A stretch of DNA of 64,000 nt, taken from the NCBI GenBank assembly GCA_963966185.1, contig CAWZYM010000019.1, positions 460,501 to 524,500 on the forward strand, given 5' to 3'. Shown here in pieces: positions 45,901-62,686 of the stretch. Source of the DNA: Rhabditoides inermis. Its lineage: Eukaryota; Nematoda; Chromadorea; Rhabditida; Rhabditidae. Position numbers and translations under genes: made by a program. How positions within the stretch are numbered: position 1 is the first letter of the stretch; the number at the start of each line of letters is the position of its first letter. Under the pieces are notes generated by a model. It did no database searches, had not been told where the DNA came from, and saw only the letters and a program-made list of their open reading frames with translations.

Positions 45901-48900
45901 ATTCTCAAAAAAAGTGGATATGGAAGCTGTGGGAGACACACAGACCTTCTCACTGTTGCTGCTCCCTGCCTTTTGTCCATCACATCCCGTCTTCGCAACA
46001 TGTACTTGCAGAGCCCTGTATAGAGCATTATTCCCGATTCCACTGTACACAATGCCACTCACGATTTGTGCACCTCCGTGGCACAGTGTGGACAGCGGGT
46101 GCGAGAGTGCTCCCTCGCATTCACCTCCGACAGATCACCCACACACCCACTCCGCTTCATGTGACGTCGGAGATTACTGAAATCGAATCAAGAACAATTT
46201 AATCACGCGTATGGTCTGCTTATACATACCCTCGCATCATCTCCACGTTGCATCCGGGACAGTTGACTCGGTCGTAGTTCCAGTCCTTGCTGCGGCCTCG
46301 CTCCTCGCGCTTCTCCGCCTCCTCCTCTTTCGACACGCATCGAGCTCCGCCAATGTGACGCTGCAGATTACTGCAATCCTGCTGTTGATTAACCATTCAA
46401 CCAGTCAATCAGTCAAATACAAAAAAATCAAACATTTTCAACTCACTGTTGTAGGATTTGCTTGCCACATTTGGGACAATCGACCAGGCGATGGCGACTC
46501 TTCTTCTCCCTCTGTGATCCCTCGTCCGCACTGTCTTCCCACGCCACCCCTCTTCTCTTCCTCGGAGATCGACTCTTCCTCTCATTCACAGCTTCAATCG
46601 GATCTACGCATCCCGCGCGTTTCATGTGGCGCCGCAAGCTACTACAAAAGATTCAAGTCATTAACTTTTCGAAACGAAATAAACAAACCCGTGGTTAATA
46701 TCCAATCCGCAACCGGGGCAGTTCACGCGGTCGTAGCACTTTCGCCTCTTTTTTCGAACGCTGCTGCTCGCCGCCTTCCCATCTGTTTCTTCCTCGTTCC
46801 GATCTCCACTCGACGACACACTCCCAGCACACCTATCAAATGGCAACAATTTTAAATGTATAATATTTCTCATACCTCTCCTCTCTCGCAGTCCACTCCG
46901 GCGGCGCCTGCTCGCACCCATTGGCGTGCTCCCGTCTCTCGCACGCGGTCAGCTCGCCCGAGTGACCACACTCACACGCACACTGCTCGCGGAGGAAACT
47001 GCAACGGAACGAGTGAGAGAGAGGGAGAGAGAGAGAGAGAGAGAGACAGAGGGAGAGAGAGGGAGAGAGAGAGAGAGAGAGAGAGGGAGAAAGAGGGAGA
47101 GAGAGAGAAAGTGAGAGTGAGAGTGAGTGAGTGAGCAAGACAGATGAGCGGACACTGACTAGTGCTGTTGCTGCTGCTGCTCGGTGGGATCGGTGGGGAA
47201 GACGTGCTGGCAGTCCTCGCACGTCACTCTCTCCTCCTCCTCCTCTCCTTCTTCCTGTTCTTCCCTCTCTTCCACCTCGTCTTCCATCGCTACGTGACTC
47301 GCCGCGTGAGACTCCAACTCGGCCCTACAATCACACTTGTCAACAATGTCAACATCAGTCATTCAATCAACTCAACAGTTTATCCGACAACATGGGCACA
47401 GTTAGATGGACGCACCTGGTGTGGAACGTCTCTTCGCACCGGTCGCACTCCAGCACCTCCTCCCTCTCGCGGACTGGCTCCCGAGACGACTTCCTTCTGA
47501 ATGCGTCCAATTACAAAGAGAGTGAGAACGAGTATTTACATTGTGCATTTTATAAATACAACAAACAATGTTCTTCTAATTACCAATGGCATCGATCCAT
47601 ACTCATCAGCACAACTCACATTCGATGCGGCGACGGCGACGGATCAGCCGATGTCCGCTTTCTGTCAGCTTCGTAGCGCCACGAACGAGGAGCAGAGGGG
47701 GACATGTCGGGGAGACTGAAAGGGCAGCGAGTGAGAGAGGGGGGAGAGAGAGAAAGAGAGAGAGAGAAAGAGAGAGAGGGAGAGAGAGACTGACACTCGG
47801 GCGAATCCGGTGCGCGCCCTCGAGTAGTAGACGACGGCGGTGCGCGTGCACTGCCCCAGTTCCCCAATCTCCCGTCCGCACAGCAGCCAGCGCGACTTGC
47901 GGTACTGAATTGAATATATTTAAACGTGCTACATGCGTCATTTCCTACCTGCAATCCGTACTCTCTCGGCAGTCGAAGACACTCGTCCCTCTGTCGAGAA
48001 GGGCAGTTCTTGTTCGAGTCCTTCTGCAAAAGTATGCTCATAGCTCATTCATGAGGTTCATGAAAAAGAAAAAAGTCACAAAGCGAGTGATAGAAGTATT
48101 TACACAATGCACAAACACAACAAAAACAATCTGATGTCTCACCATTTGGAACTTGGTGGCGAGTATGTTGCAGAACGTCTGCAGCATGGGATGCGAGTCG
48201 CCCAGCGCCGAAGAGAGAAGCTGAATGGTTCATATCATTCCATATCTTTTAAAATGAGTACAGTCTCAACTCACGGCCATTCCCTCGTCGTGGAATCTGT
48301 GCTTGGCCTTCTCTCGTTCGGCCTTGGCGCGCATCCCGCGCAGATCCTTCCGGATGCGCTTCTCCAAAGCACTGAAGCGACATTTAGTTGACAACCATAT
48401 CATGCATTCACTCACCGCAATTGCTCGACAATCTGTGCAATGTCGGGTTCTTCCCTTTCCACACTCGCCCCTGGTCCATCCACTCCCTCCACATCTATGC
48501 GGTCGTCCGCGAATCGCTCTGCGCGGATCTCGCGATCATTCTCGATCGTCCTCTCCAACTCGCTGAAAGGTGTGGATTGCGCTGGTCTTGAGAAACAAGG
48601 TAAAGGTAAAGGTATCCCCCCGATTCAAGAGATTCACTCTGCGGAGGGGATGTCTTGAGAAATAATAATAACTATAATAATAAATAAATGATGAAAAGGG
48701 AGAAACGCACGCTAGCCGCCTGTCCAGCTCGCTCTCGTCGAGGTCGACATACCGCTCCAGCTCCTCCAGCGTCTCCGGCGTGCGCAGACCGTCCAACCTT
48801 TACATTAAAAAGTATACAAACCAGAGAAAGAATGCATTCACCTCCTGGGAGTAGCCCAGCTATCCTGCGACTGCGGCGTCGGACACTCGAGGCGCTCCGC

Positions 48901-49504
48901 GTTCGCAGTGTTCCACGCAGACTCCCACCTAGAGTAGAATGATGACTGATGCATGATGCTGTTCAGAAGCAAGACATGGTCATAATACTCACCATCGCTC
49001 GCTCTCCTCGCTGACTGCCGAGCTGGGCACACCGGCAGGCAGGTGCTGGAGGTGCGTCGAGGAGCAGGGCTGCTCATTCCAGTCCTGCTGAATGCGAGCA
49101 GTTGCATCACCTCCATGTGGTGGTGCACTCACCCGCAGCAGGTCGTAGTCCATCCATACGCTACTCACCGCACTGCTCTCCGTGTCCGCCGCCGAGTACC
49201 TAAAGTAAAAGTTAATAAACTGTAGTAAAAACAGGTAATATTTACTGTGTCACGGAGGAGCATCGGGAGTTGGTGCGGTCCTCCTGCTGCGCCTGACGCC
49301 GAGAGTAGGCGAGGAACGAGGAGTCGTCTGGTGATGTCATTATTATATATTAACATACATAATAAAGACAATACACTCACCATACTGGTACTCGCCGTGC
49401 CACTGCGCAGCCGCGAGGGCGTCTGCCGCTGTCGACGACGACGGAAGCGACGAGTCTAGTCGTGTTAGCTCCGTGTATTCTAGTCCCGTGCCATCCTCGT
49501 CCAT
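42938..49504 (-). CDS. Multi-C2HC zinc-finger nuclear protein
   Basis: More than 20 exons run from ATG 49504 (MDEDGTGLEYTELTRLDSSL) to TAG 42938. The N-terminal third is acidic and helical (LEELERYVDLDESELDRRLA, KALEKRIRKDL). A zinc-finger region follows: CDRCEETFHTR/AELESH (about 47420), CPGCGLDINH/SLRRHMKRAGC (about 46690), CPKCGKQILQ/NLQRHIGGARC, CPGCNVEMMR/NLRRHMKRSGC, CPHCATEVHK/ALQVHVAKTGC and CPQCALEMIR/LLRHMRRTGC (about 45780). A very acidic ~430-residue exon (45746-44458) comes next, then more acidic exons, and a last finger CCTCDRSFSS/MLRGQHMREC (about 43200). The CPxC...LxxH...C pattern fits the ZC2HC (zf-C2HC_2) type. Each slash is a phase-2 intron. Nuclear nucleic-acid or protein binding is inferred. 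Merging the region below 44040 rests on phase agreement through two alternative donors. Confidence 0.65.
47017..47136. repeat. (GA)n tract in an intron
   Basis: A GA-rich run on the plus strand is a CT-rich polypyrimidine tract on the coding strand of the zinc-finger gene and occupies one intron. A similar tract is at 47738-47791 in another intron of the gene. Confidence 0.9.
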
Positions 49505-50628
49505 TCTAAGTTGTTTTATAAAATAAAGGAATTGTAGAAATAAAGAACCACAACGTACGTGAAATGTGAACCAACAAAATACGCGCGCGTCTTTTCGTAA
49601 AATTTGTGCGACACTTACTGAACACTGCACTATTTGACACTACTCTTTTTCAAATTTATTTTCATATTTTATAAATTATGTCAATGGTCTTGTTTTTCTG
49701 CGTTGTTTTATTTCATGTCAAAATACACACGAATTGATTAGTATTCATTTTAAGAAATGAAATGAATGTTACATTTTTGTGCTATTTAATGAAACGAGAG
49801 AGTGCATAAAATGAGAGAATCAGACACGTATACTGTATTTCACTGGAGCAACGTTTAATTTGTCATCCATCCAGCCGCCCTTCGAGGAAGTCGTAATTTC
49901 GGTGTATTTTCTTCACTCATTGGTGTTTATGGTATCTTATCGGTCGGTGCAACCGCTATTTACCGAGTGGCTCCGTTCGTTTGAGCAGTGTGCAGTGGGG
50001 GATTGTGTTCTCGTCACTCCCTCTCTCCCTCCCTCTCCTACGTACGTGCCATTGCGAAGGCAGCTGCCGTTTTTCGGTCAGTCTCTGCTCGCCGCCGCAG
50101 TTCCGCCATCTCTCTCTCTCTTTTCTCTCCTCTCGGCTCTCTTCGGCCACACTTCACCCACTTGTCGATAACATAACACTCTTTTCCCTCGGCAGAAGAG
50201 TTCTGATCTGCGACCCTTCTGCAGAAATTCACCTCTCCTATTTGTGTTTACCGCATTGGCTTCAATTAACAAACATCAAACCACACTACGGCCTCTGATT
50301 ACATGGTGTGTGAGAATGCCGATAATCTGTTGTCCCACTTTCAGAGTGAACCCGAAAACTGCGTGGTATCGCATGCCGTGCGAAAACACACGTTTATTGC
50401 ACAGCCCCGCGCAAACATTGATCGGGTCGCCGCTACGCCACTTGTTGTGTCTCAACTTGTGCGATCACTGTATTCTCTATCGACATACGAGAACGTTCCA
50501 TGTTGTTGTCGCGAATGACCTTCACACACATCTCTACATGCAGACTTGCAGTCTCCACATTTTCAAATGATCTTCTCGTGGTTTGCACGTATATGGTATG
50601 TTGATGTTCATTCACCTGTTTCAGAACC
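49505..50628. other. Divergent intergenic region, no gene seen
   Basis: It separates the zinc-finger gene (-) from the aminotransferase gene (+) and should hold both promoters. No exon is supported. Its end (TTTCAGAACC before ATG 50629) is the trans-splice-like acceptor of the aminotransferase. Confidence 0.55.
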
Positions 50629-53761
<3,133 letters not shown>

Positions 53762-55172
53762 GGCCACTACGGACTACGACCTCCCTCTCCCAGCATAGGC
53801 TTCAATCTAATAAGTTGCGATATTTATTCTCTCTTCTGGTCGAATCCCTCTCCCACCGGTGTGTATGTGTTCTACGATTTAGAGTAGAATGATGGTGATA
53901 AAGTATTGTGCGAATCGCATTGTTTTGGAAGTGAAATGCTTGAGGCTTGCAGATGGTATAGTTGCCCCGGGGTGGGAAGGCAAGTTGGAGAGGCAAGAAG
54001 AGACAGGTGTTCCCAAACAGTTGTGTGTGAATAGAGTTGGCACCTTCGATACACACATTACGCCAATTAACAGAGTGCCTAGCCTTCGGCGGTTCGCTTT
54101 GTGGGTGGTCTGAGTCTCACGCAGCGGGAGCTTCTCTCGAGGTCGTAGAGTTTGAATATGCTAATTTGCTTCGCATCGCACCGGCTGGTAGGAAAGCTTA
54201 TGCAAATTAGGGGTATTGATAGCGGTTGTGTAATGATAGAGCGGGGATGGTTTGGGGGTGCTTTATCGGCGTGCGGATCGCAAATCATGGCGACAGATTG
54301 CTCTATCCGCTTTCGCTTTTGAGTTTCAAGCCCCCCTTTTTTACAGGCTTCACACTATGTAGCACGTATATTACTGTTTATCGCAATGTATTACTACACT
54401 TAGTAATATATAACTGGTAGTTACTGTTAATTGATAACAGTGTTCGTGTGTCCTCAGCTGTCCCGCGTTTAGATTGCCACTCAATTACCGTAGTTGCGTA
54501 GGTCTAATCGGTGCCGGCGCGCCTTTCCCTCACTCCCGCGGCGCCCTTTCATGTACTCTCACACCTGTGCCAGCGCAATATGGACATCATTCACTCATTT
54601 AGAGAGAGAAGCGCTCGTTAGAATAACAGTTCATTCCTTATATGTTGACAAGTGTGTCTTCATCTTCACGCGACAGTATGGGTGAGCATAGCTATGCGGG
54701 ATTCATAGAGATTCAGAGAATGGACAGATGTAGCGTTCGAAGAATGTTCCCATCCCAAGTTGACATTTAGGTGAGTCGACAGATTTCTGGATCGCACTCC
54801 ATGTCACGGTCAATTGGGTAGGAATGGGCTCAACATTCCACACTCACTCTCTCATCCCCTTTGCGGGTAATGGGCCGGCGCCAAGACGTCTCGTTTGAAT
54901 CCACCCTTCACAACACCAATCACACAAGTTACAATAACAGTTTAGTTTACGGCGGCTTAACTCGTTCCCACACGAGATGCGATCTCTCTCTCTCTCTCTC
55001 GTTCGCTTATCCTAGCCGGATGCTTTTCAGCCGCCGCCGCCGCCGCTCATTGGCTACAGTACCCGAGGGGGCGGGGTCAGGCGGCGGCTGAGGGTGGTGG
55101 ATCCACACACAATCATATCCCCCCACCTCACACCGAGATTACATACTTCCTCCCCTGTTCTAGTCGAAAGTG
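53762..55172. other. Intergenic stretch, no gene seen
   Basis: No supported exon. It includes a pair of octamer-like elements (ATGCTAATTTG about 54158 and TATGCAAATTAG about 54200) and a short CT run (about 54993-55003). It should contain the 5' region of the Sp-type gene. Confidence 0.45.
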
Positions 55173-58079
55173 ATGAATACCGACGGCGCACCGCTCACTC
55201 TACCCACTCAAATGATACTACCGGTAAGTCTCTCTCTCTCTCTCTCCCTGCCCATTTATACGTTTCCCTGCGCGATAACAGTAATAGTACGCTTGCACCG
55301 TGTAATCTCGGCAGCCAGGGCGCCGCCGCGTCTTTTTACCAATACAGCCGAAACGGTGCATTATCCGTCGACGACGACCATGTGATGATTATACTGTGTG
55401 ATTCAATTGATAGGTCTCGTCTCTCTCCCTCTCCTCCCCAATCGCAGTGTACCCGCACTGCCTCTACCTATCCAACCTCGGCGATTTCGCATTTCCCTAC
55501 TTTCAGACGCATGAGTCGAACCCGCTGAACAAACTAGTGGAGCAGTACAACCGACTGGCCAACGAAGGAAAGCTCGATGTGGACGACAAGAAGAAGGTAG
55601 GCTGGCTCCTCATTCTAGTGTGGCTTCTGTTACCAAATCGTATTTGACATTCCCAGTGTGGATATCATCATCCTTTGCAGCTGCAGACGCTGGAGAAGTC
55701 GTCGGCGTTCGTGCCGGATGCGTACGGGGCGCAGTACCCGTACTGGTCAGCCGCCGCGGCAGCCGGCGCCGGATGGGGATGGGACACGAGTGCGGCTGCA
55801 TGGTCAGTAGAGTTCTATGCTCGCAAGAAATTGTGCGCGGTGGGGTAGATCAGAGGAAGACGGAGAGTCAACTCTCGGCAATTGCGCAAAAACAAGAGAC
55901 GCAGACGGTGATGGCACCGTATTTCGAACTATAACTATAAGCGAGGTAGATCGAAAACTATCGCTCTGGCGCAGGCTACAATCACGCTAGCCAGTTCTCA
56001 TCATCCCTTTCCAGGTCTCTGCCGTACACGTCCGCCGCCGACACCACCTCCGCGTACCAGCCCTACTTCCCCTCGTCGCTGGGGCTGATCCCGGTGCCGT
56101 CGTCGTCGGCGCCTCTGCCCACCACCCTCTCGTCCGCCCTGCCCACTAGTCTTCCCTCCTCTCTGGCCCTCACCTCCCCGTCCCTCGGCGGTGGCCTCAC
56201 CACCTCCATAGCCATGTCCACTATGGGTGGCAGGATGACAGGAGGAGGAGGGGGCAAGATCGCGCCCAAGTACACGGGACGCAGCAACTGCGAGTGCCCC
56301 AACTGCCAGGAGGCCGAGAGGATAGGTGGGTACTCTACTATGCGTTCCTTGGTCTACTGTAGCACTATGTACTTGTTCAAGGTTAGTTGACGGTTTTTTT
56401 TTCGGGGGAGCGGATACGGTTATGAGTTATGAGGTGGCAGTGCCGACTTTGAGAGAGAGAGAGAAAGGGGGCATGCAAATGCAGGTGTTCAGTGCAGTCG
56501 ATGCTCTCTTTTTGGAATCGAAAGGAGAGAGAGAGGTGTCGAACCCACCAATTACCAGCCAACGAAAAACGACGCATCGTTGCGCGCGCCTTCTCACACC
56601 GTTTTCGCATTGATTTCACGCGCGCTGGAAAAGGAGTGCTGGGATCCGGGTTAGAGAGGGACAGAGGATAGCGATCCGCCGGTGGGATGCGCATTACAAT
56701 AACAGTAGATTAGAGAGATGGCTATCTCGTCATAAAAGCTCCCGCACTTTGGTCACGCATTCTCACCCTCGCCACCCATATCGCTGCCCTCCATCTATCT
56801 ACCGTAGCCGGCGGCCGCTTTGCTTCCTCCCTGACACTCCATGATCGATGACGCTTTTCAAAGGTTTATAGGGTCACCGGGGGTTTGTGAGTTTAGAAAG
56901 GATTAGGATTTACAACGCGCTCTAATGGGTTCTGTGGAATCAAATATCACAAATGTCCATAATGGCCGAAGCTGTTGCGCAAGTTATGATAACCTTGAGG
57001 GGAGAGAGAGACAGTCTCGCAGAGCCGTCAATTCGGGACGCATTGCTACACAAGGACACCCGGAAACACGCCTACGCAATAGGAACTTCGTGATGGACAG
57101 TGATCGAGTACACATGTACAAGGCTACTGCAGTAATTAGTGCAAGAGTGTTAATCCCATTATGTCGTTAGCAGCTCGTAGCTCGCAGCGGGTGGGCTCGC
57201 CACAGACAATGGGGGAGATCAATGCAGACAGTGGGATTACGCCATCTGCGGGCTACCTGTAGATAGCCGGTATTGAAACGTCTTACTGTAACAGTATCGA
57301 GGACTAACTTCACATAATCGTATCCGCTGTCCGCTCTAAAACTCATACTATCTACATATTCCAAAAATATTAATTACGATTCACGATAGCAAATGTATCG
57401 TTTGCAGGTGTGGCCAACGTTCCTATGAAGAAACGCGGAATCCACAACTGCCACGTGCCAGGGTGCGGCAAAGTGTACAGCAAGAGCAGCCACCTCAAGG
57501 CCCATCTCAGATGGCACTCCGGAGAGCGACCACCGGTACGTATATACCTTTTTTGTAATGTGATGTTCATTTTGATCGGCAAAGATCGGCATCGGCAAAC
57601 ATGGGAGAGAGACAGTGTAACTTTTCGAATGTCTCGTAGTAGTGCGAATCTAAGAAACAACAACACCACATCGTGAAATATCAACAACTTCCATCTGTGT
57701 ACCGTACACGAGTAGCTAAGAAGCAATTAGAGTGGTAGGGAGAATCTGTACAGGAGGGGACGGCAAATTGCCCATCTCGGATCGGCAAACCATCAATTAG
57801 GCAGACGCCCCTTAGCTGATCGTTACCGTAACTCGCGTACATTCGATGCCCGAACCTCCGCGCCATTATGTCAACTATGACGTCACCGTAATCACTGAAT
57901 TTGTGCACCATATCCGGGTGAGGGATTAGCCGTGGGAGCCCGGTGGTGGTCGGACGGAGGAAGATCATGCGCGCAATTAGGAACGAGCCACTGATTGCGA
58001 GAACGGCAGCTGATACGAACATATGTCGCATTGCATAATCGTGTTCTTACAGAAGCGCCGCTCCGGAGACGCCGTCTAA
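55173..58079 (+). CDS. Sp-family transcription factor, only first zinc finger visible
   Basis: Exons at about 55447-55596 ([17 protein letters not shown]), 55681-55802, 56015-56323 and 57409-57538 join in phase. The Ala/Ser/Pro/Gly-rich region is typical of Sp activators. [13 protein letters not shown] is a buttonhead box, which marks the Sp group and not KLFs. It is followed by zinc finger 1, [20 protein letters not shown] and [11 protein letters not shown], with the canonical C2H2 spacing and a KxSHLxAH helix. Sp proteins have three fingers, but fingers 2 and 3 are not found before the next gene. A short in-phase exon after TTCTTACAG (58053-58079, KRRSGDAV, stop) could end the protein. The start is uncertain: ATG 55173 ([17 protein letters not shown]) is out of phase with the next exon, so another 5' exon is likely. 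Confidence 0.6.
57539..58052. other. Intron or 3' flank of the Sp-type gene
   Basis: I searched here for fingers 2 and 3 (Cys-x4-Cys...His-x3-His, GKRFTRSDELQRH) and saw nothing similar in any forward frame. Confidence 0.5.
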
Positions 58080-58352
58080 GCCCCCTTCGAGATATATATC
58101 AACCATCTAACATGTACATAGCGGGTAGACTTCCACCTATCCTCCGAATATCGTGTTGTTTGTGCAATCAATCGTCAAAACCGTATCGTGTGATGTTCAG
58201 TGTTTATCTATTAAAAAGATGTGAAAATAAATATGGAAATGAACAAGTTTTGTGTTGAGAGAGCACATGTACCTACACCGGGGACGAGAGAGAATGGGGT
58301 GCTAACCGTATGAGACCCGGTGATGGGAGCTGTGCCGACGGGTCGGACACGG

Positions 58353-60036
<1,684 letters not shown>

Positions 60037-61425
60037 TATATCACACTGTCTCTGTAAGAATCGGACGAGGTGGTTACTAGGAGCTATGTCAGCGCACATA
60101 AAAGTTATCGAAGGTCCTCTACAAGATGCACTTAGTCGTTTTTGTCAAATATGCAAATTTGGCCCATTAAGGGACCAACACCTCAAATCGGTCAGTTTTT
60201 GTCAAAACACTTCAAATAAGAATTCGTTCGATTCCTTATCCGATTTTAAGAACTTTTTCATATACTGAACTTTTCGAAAAAATCTGATTTGAAAAAGTTA
60301 TGACCAAAAAAATGAAAAATTTGCATATTTTTAATTTTTATGAGTATGTTCCGATCCGAAACAAAAATGAATTACACCATTAGAAAGAGCGTTTTATGTT
60401 TAGTTTGCATGATTTTTAACACAGAAATCGATTGTACCGTCTTTCGCCATCCAGACGATTGAAAGTGGTCCAGGCAGCAGAAATGGGGCTGTGTGAACGT
60501 TTTCATGTTATATCAATCCGAAAAAACAAAAACTAAATACACCATCAGAATCTACGTGTTTTGTTTTGTAAATGAGCACGTTTTCACGAAAATCGATTGC
60601 ACCGTCTTTCACCATCCGGACAGTTGAAAGTTGTCAAAAAGGATTGATTAACGTCGTTAATAAGTTACAGTTGAATTCATTTCTCAAGAAAACACGAGAG
60701 TTCACGCGTTCCGTATAAAGTACAAAATGCGTAGATTCTGATACTACAATCTGTTCTAGTTAATTCAGATTGATACAACAGGTAAACTGAACAGAACTGT
60801 GTGCAATGTTTACAGATCATTTTCAACTGTCCGGATGGTGAAAGACGGTGCAATCGATTTTCGTGAAAACGTGCTCATTTACAAAACAAAACACGTAGAT
60901 TCTGATGGTGCATTTAGTTTTTGTTTTTTCGGATTGATATAACATGAAAACGTTCACACAGCCCCATTTCTGCTGCCTGGACCACTTTCAATCGTCTGGA
61001 TGACGAAAGACGGTACAATCGATTTCTGTGTTAAAAATCATGCAAACTAAACATAAAACGCTCTTTCTAATGGTGTAATTCATTTTTGTTTTTTCGGATC
61101 GGAACATACTCATAAAAATTAAAAATATGCAAATTTTTCATTTTTTTGGTCATAACTTTTTCAAATCAGATTTTTTCGAAAAGTTCAGTATATTAAAAAG
61201 TTCTTGAAATCGGATAAGGAATCGAACGAGTCTTTTTTTGAAGTGTTTTGACAAAAACTGACCGATTTGAGGTAGTGGTCCCTTAATGGGCCAAATTTGC
61301 ATATTTGACAAAAACGACTAATTGCATCTTGTAGAGGACCTTTGATAACCCTAATGTGCGCTAACATAGCTCCTAGTAACCACATGCCCGAAAAGTGTTC
61401 GATTCTTACAGAGACAGTGTGATAT
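60037..61425. mobile_element. 1.39-kb foldback element with ~600-bp arms
   Basis: The outer ends ATATCACACTGTCTCTGTAA (60037) and TTACAGAGACAGTGTGATAT (61425) are perfect inverse copies. Complementarity continues inward for about 600 bases: GGACCTTTGATAACC against its counterpart near 60095, and GGGCCAAATTTGCATA near 61290 against its counterpart near 60155. The loop is about 60660-60790. Each arm holds two diverged copies of an ATCGATTG[TC]ACCGTCTTTC motif about 180 bp apart. It has no transposase. Short frames in the arms are mirror images of each other and are not genes. Confidence 0.88.
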
Positions 61426-61663
61426 TTTTCAAATGTTAACTGGTGACAACTGTAAATGGAAATAGCTTGAAAATAGAAAAGAAAAGGACCGAGAAACAAA
61501 ACAGAAATAAAAAATCGCTTGTACTTACAAGCAAATGGCAACAGGTCACCCCCCACAACTCGCTATGTGTTGATGGAATCTTGTAGGCACTCCCCATACA
61601 AAACCCTAGCCAAAATTAAATTGGGTGCACATCTAGCCGATCCATCACAGGCACTCATCTAGT

Positions 61664-61740
61664 CCGTGCCCAAGATCGGACCCGCGGACGCTGCTTGCTG
61701 AGTGAGCGAGCGAGAGCGTTATCACTACGCCACGTGCATG
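61664..61740 (-). repeat. tRNA-like unit
   Basis: On the minus strand, A-box-like TGGCGTAGTGATAACGC (about 61734-61718) and B-box-like GGGTCCGATCTTGG (about 61684-61671) are well spaced. The stems are poor. Probably a SINE or a decayed tRNA. Confidence 0.4.
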
Positions 61741-62013
61741 TGATCTTGTGAAAAAATAAGCAAATTAAAGATATGAAAAATGTCGATTGCATTGCTTTCA
61801 GTTTACTGTATGACAACTGCCCACGATATTCAGTAGTCGCATTCATTGATCGCAGCCTATTGCTCTCCTCTCCCTGCCACCCTAATATGTTGTTCGTCCC
61901 CTATTCCTGCCCACGTTTTCTATCACAACAAAACATCAAATTGTCTGTATTTCCACCCATATCGAACACTCAGTGAACACTTTTCCATCAACTTCGTCTC
62001 TGATGTGACTCCG

Positions 62014-62078
62014 GGTTGATGAAAGGCTCAAGTGGTAAGATGCTAGGAGCCGAAACCACATGATCCAAATTCACGTTT
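62014..62078 (+). repeat. Weak tRNA-like unit
   Basis: GGCTCAAGTGGTAAGATGC resembles an A box with D arm, and GATCCAAATTC resembles a B box, at tRNA-like spacing. No convincing acceptor stem. Confidence 0.3.
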
Positions 62079-62686
62079 TCTTTGTGATACCTATATTGCG
62101 TGTTATTGGTTATATATTTTTGTTAGTTGTAACATCTTTTCTTACCTCTAGCCTCTAGGCGAAGAAACCTCAAATCTTTCACATTCTTCTTCGCCCCTCT
62201 CATTTCTCACACCTTGCTAATATAATTTGCCTATATAATGATTAATGAAGCATCACAATGTATTCATCGTGAGACGCCCGTAAACAACGGAATTATTACA
62301 AACCGAATCAGCCTCTCAACACCCCGACTACAATATGCATTCACATTCACCTCCTTTCAATAGTTTCAAACAAGGGAAACGTTTTATTTTCTACTCGGAT
62401 GTGTGGGGGACAGGAGTGACATTGGTGATACCGACACGTCTACATGTGTGGAATGGGAAGGATGAGAAGGGAGAGGGGAAGGGAGATACCCATGTGGCGA
62501 GCGAGAGAGAGATGCTGACTATAAGAAGAGATCAAGTACATATACATAAGATCTGTATACACGGCAACGAGAAATCAACGGGTGGTGGTTGGGTCAGGGG
62601 AGAGAATAGAACTCGATAACAAGGGGACGACGCTGTGGGTGGGATATGGCGTGTGTGTGGATGGCACCTGCTGCTCAGGCGGTCGC

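Larger units (their letters stand above)
61426..62686. other. Intergenic stretch with tRNA-like units
   Basis: No supported exon. It holds two tRNA-like units (about 61664-61740 minus, 62014-62078 plus). Confidence 0.5.
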
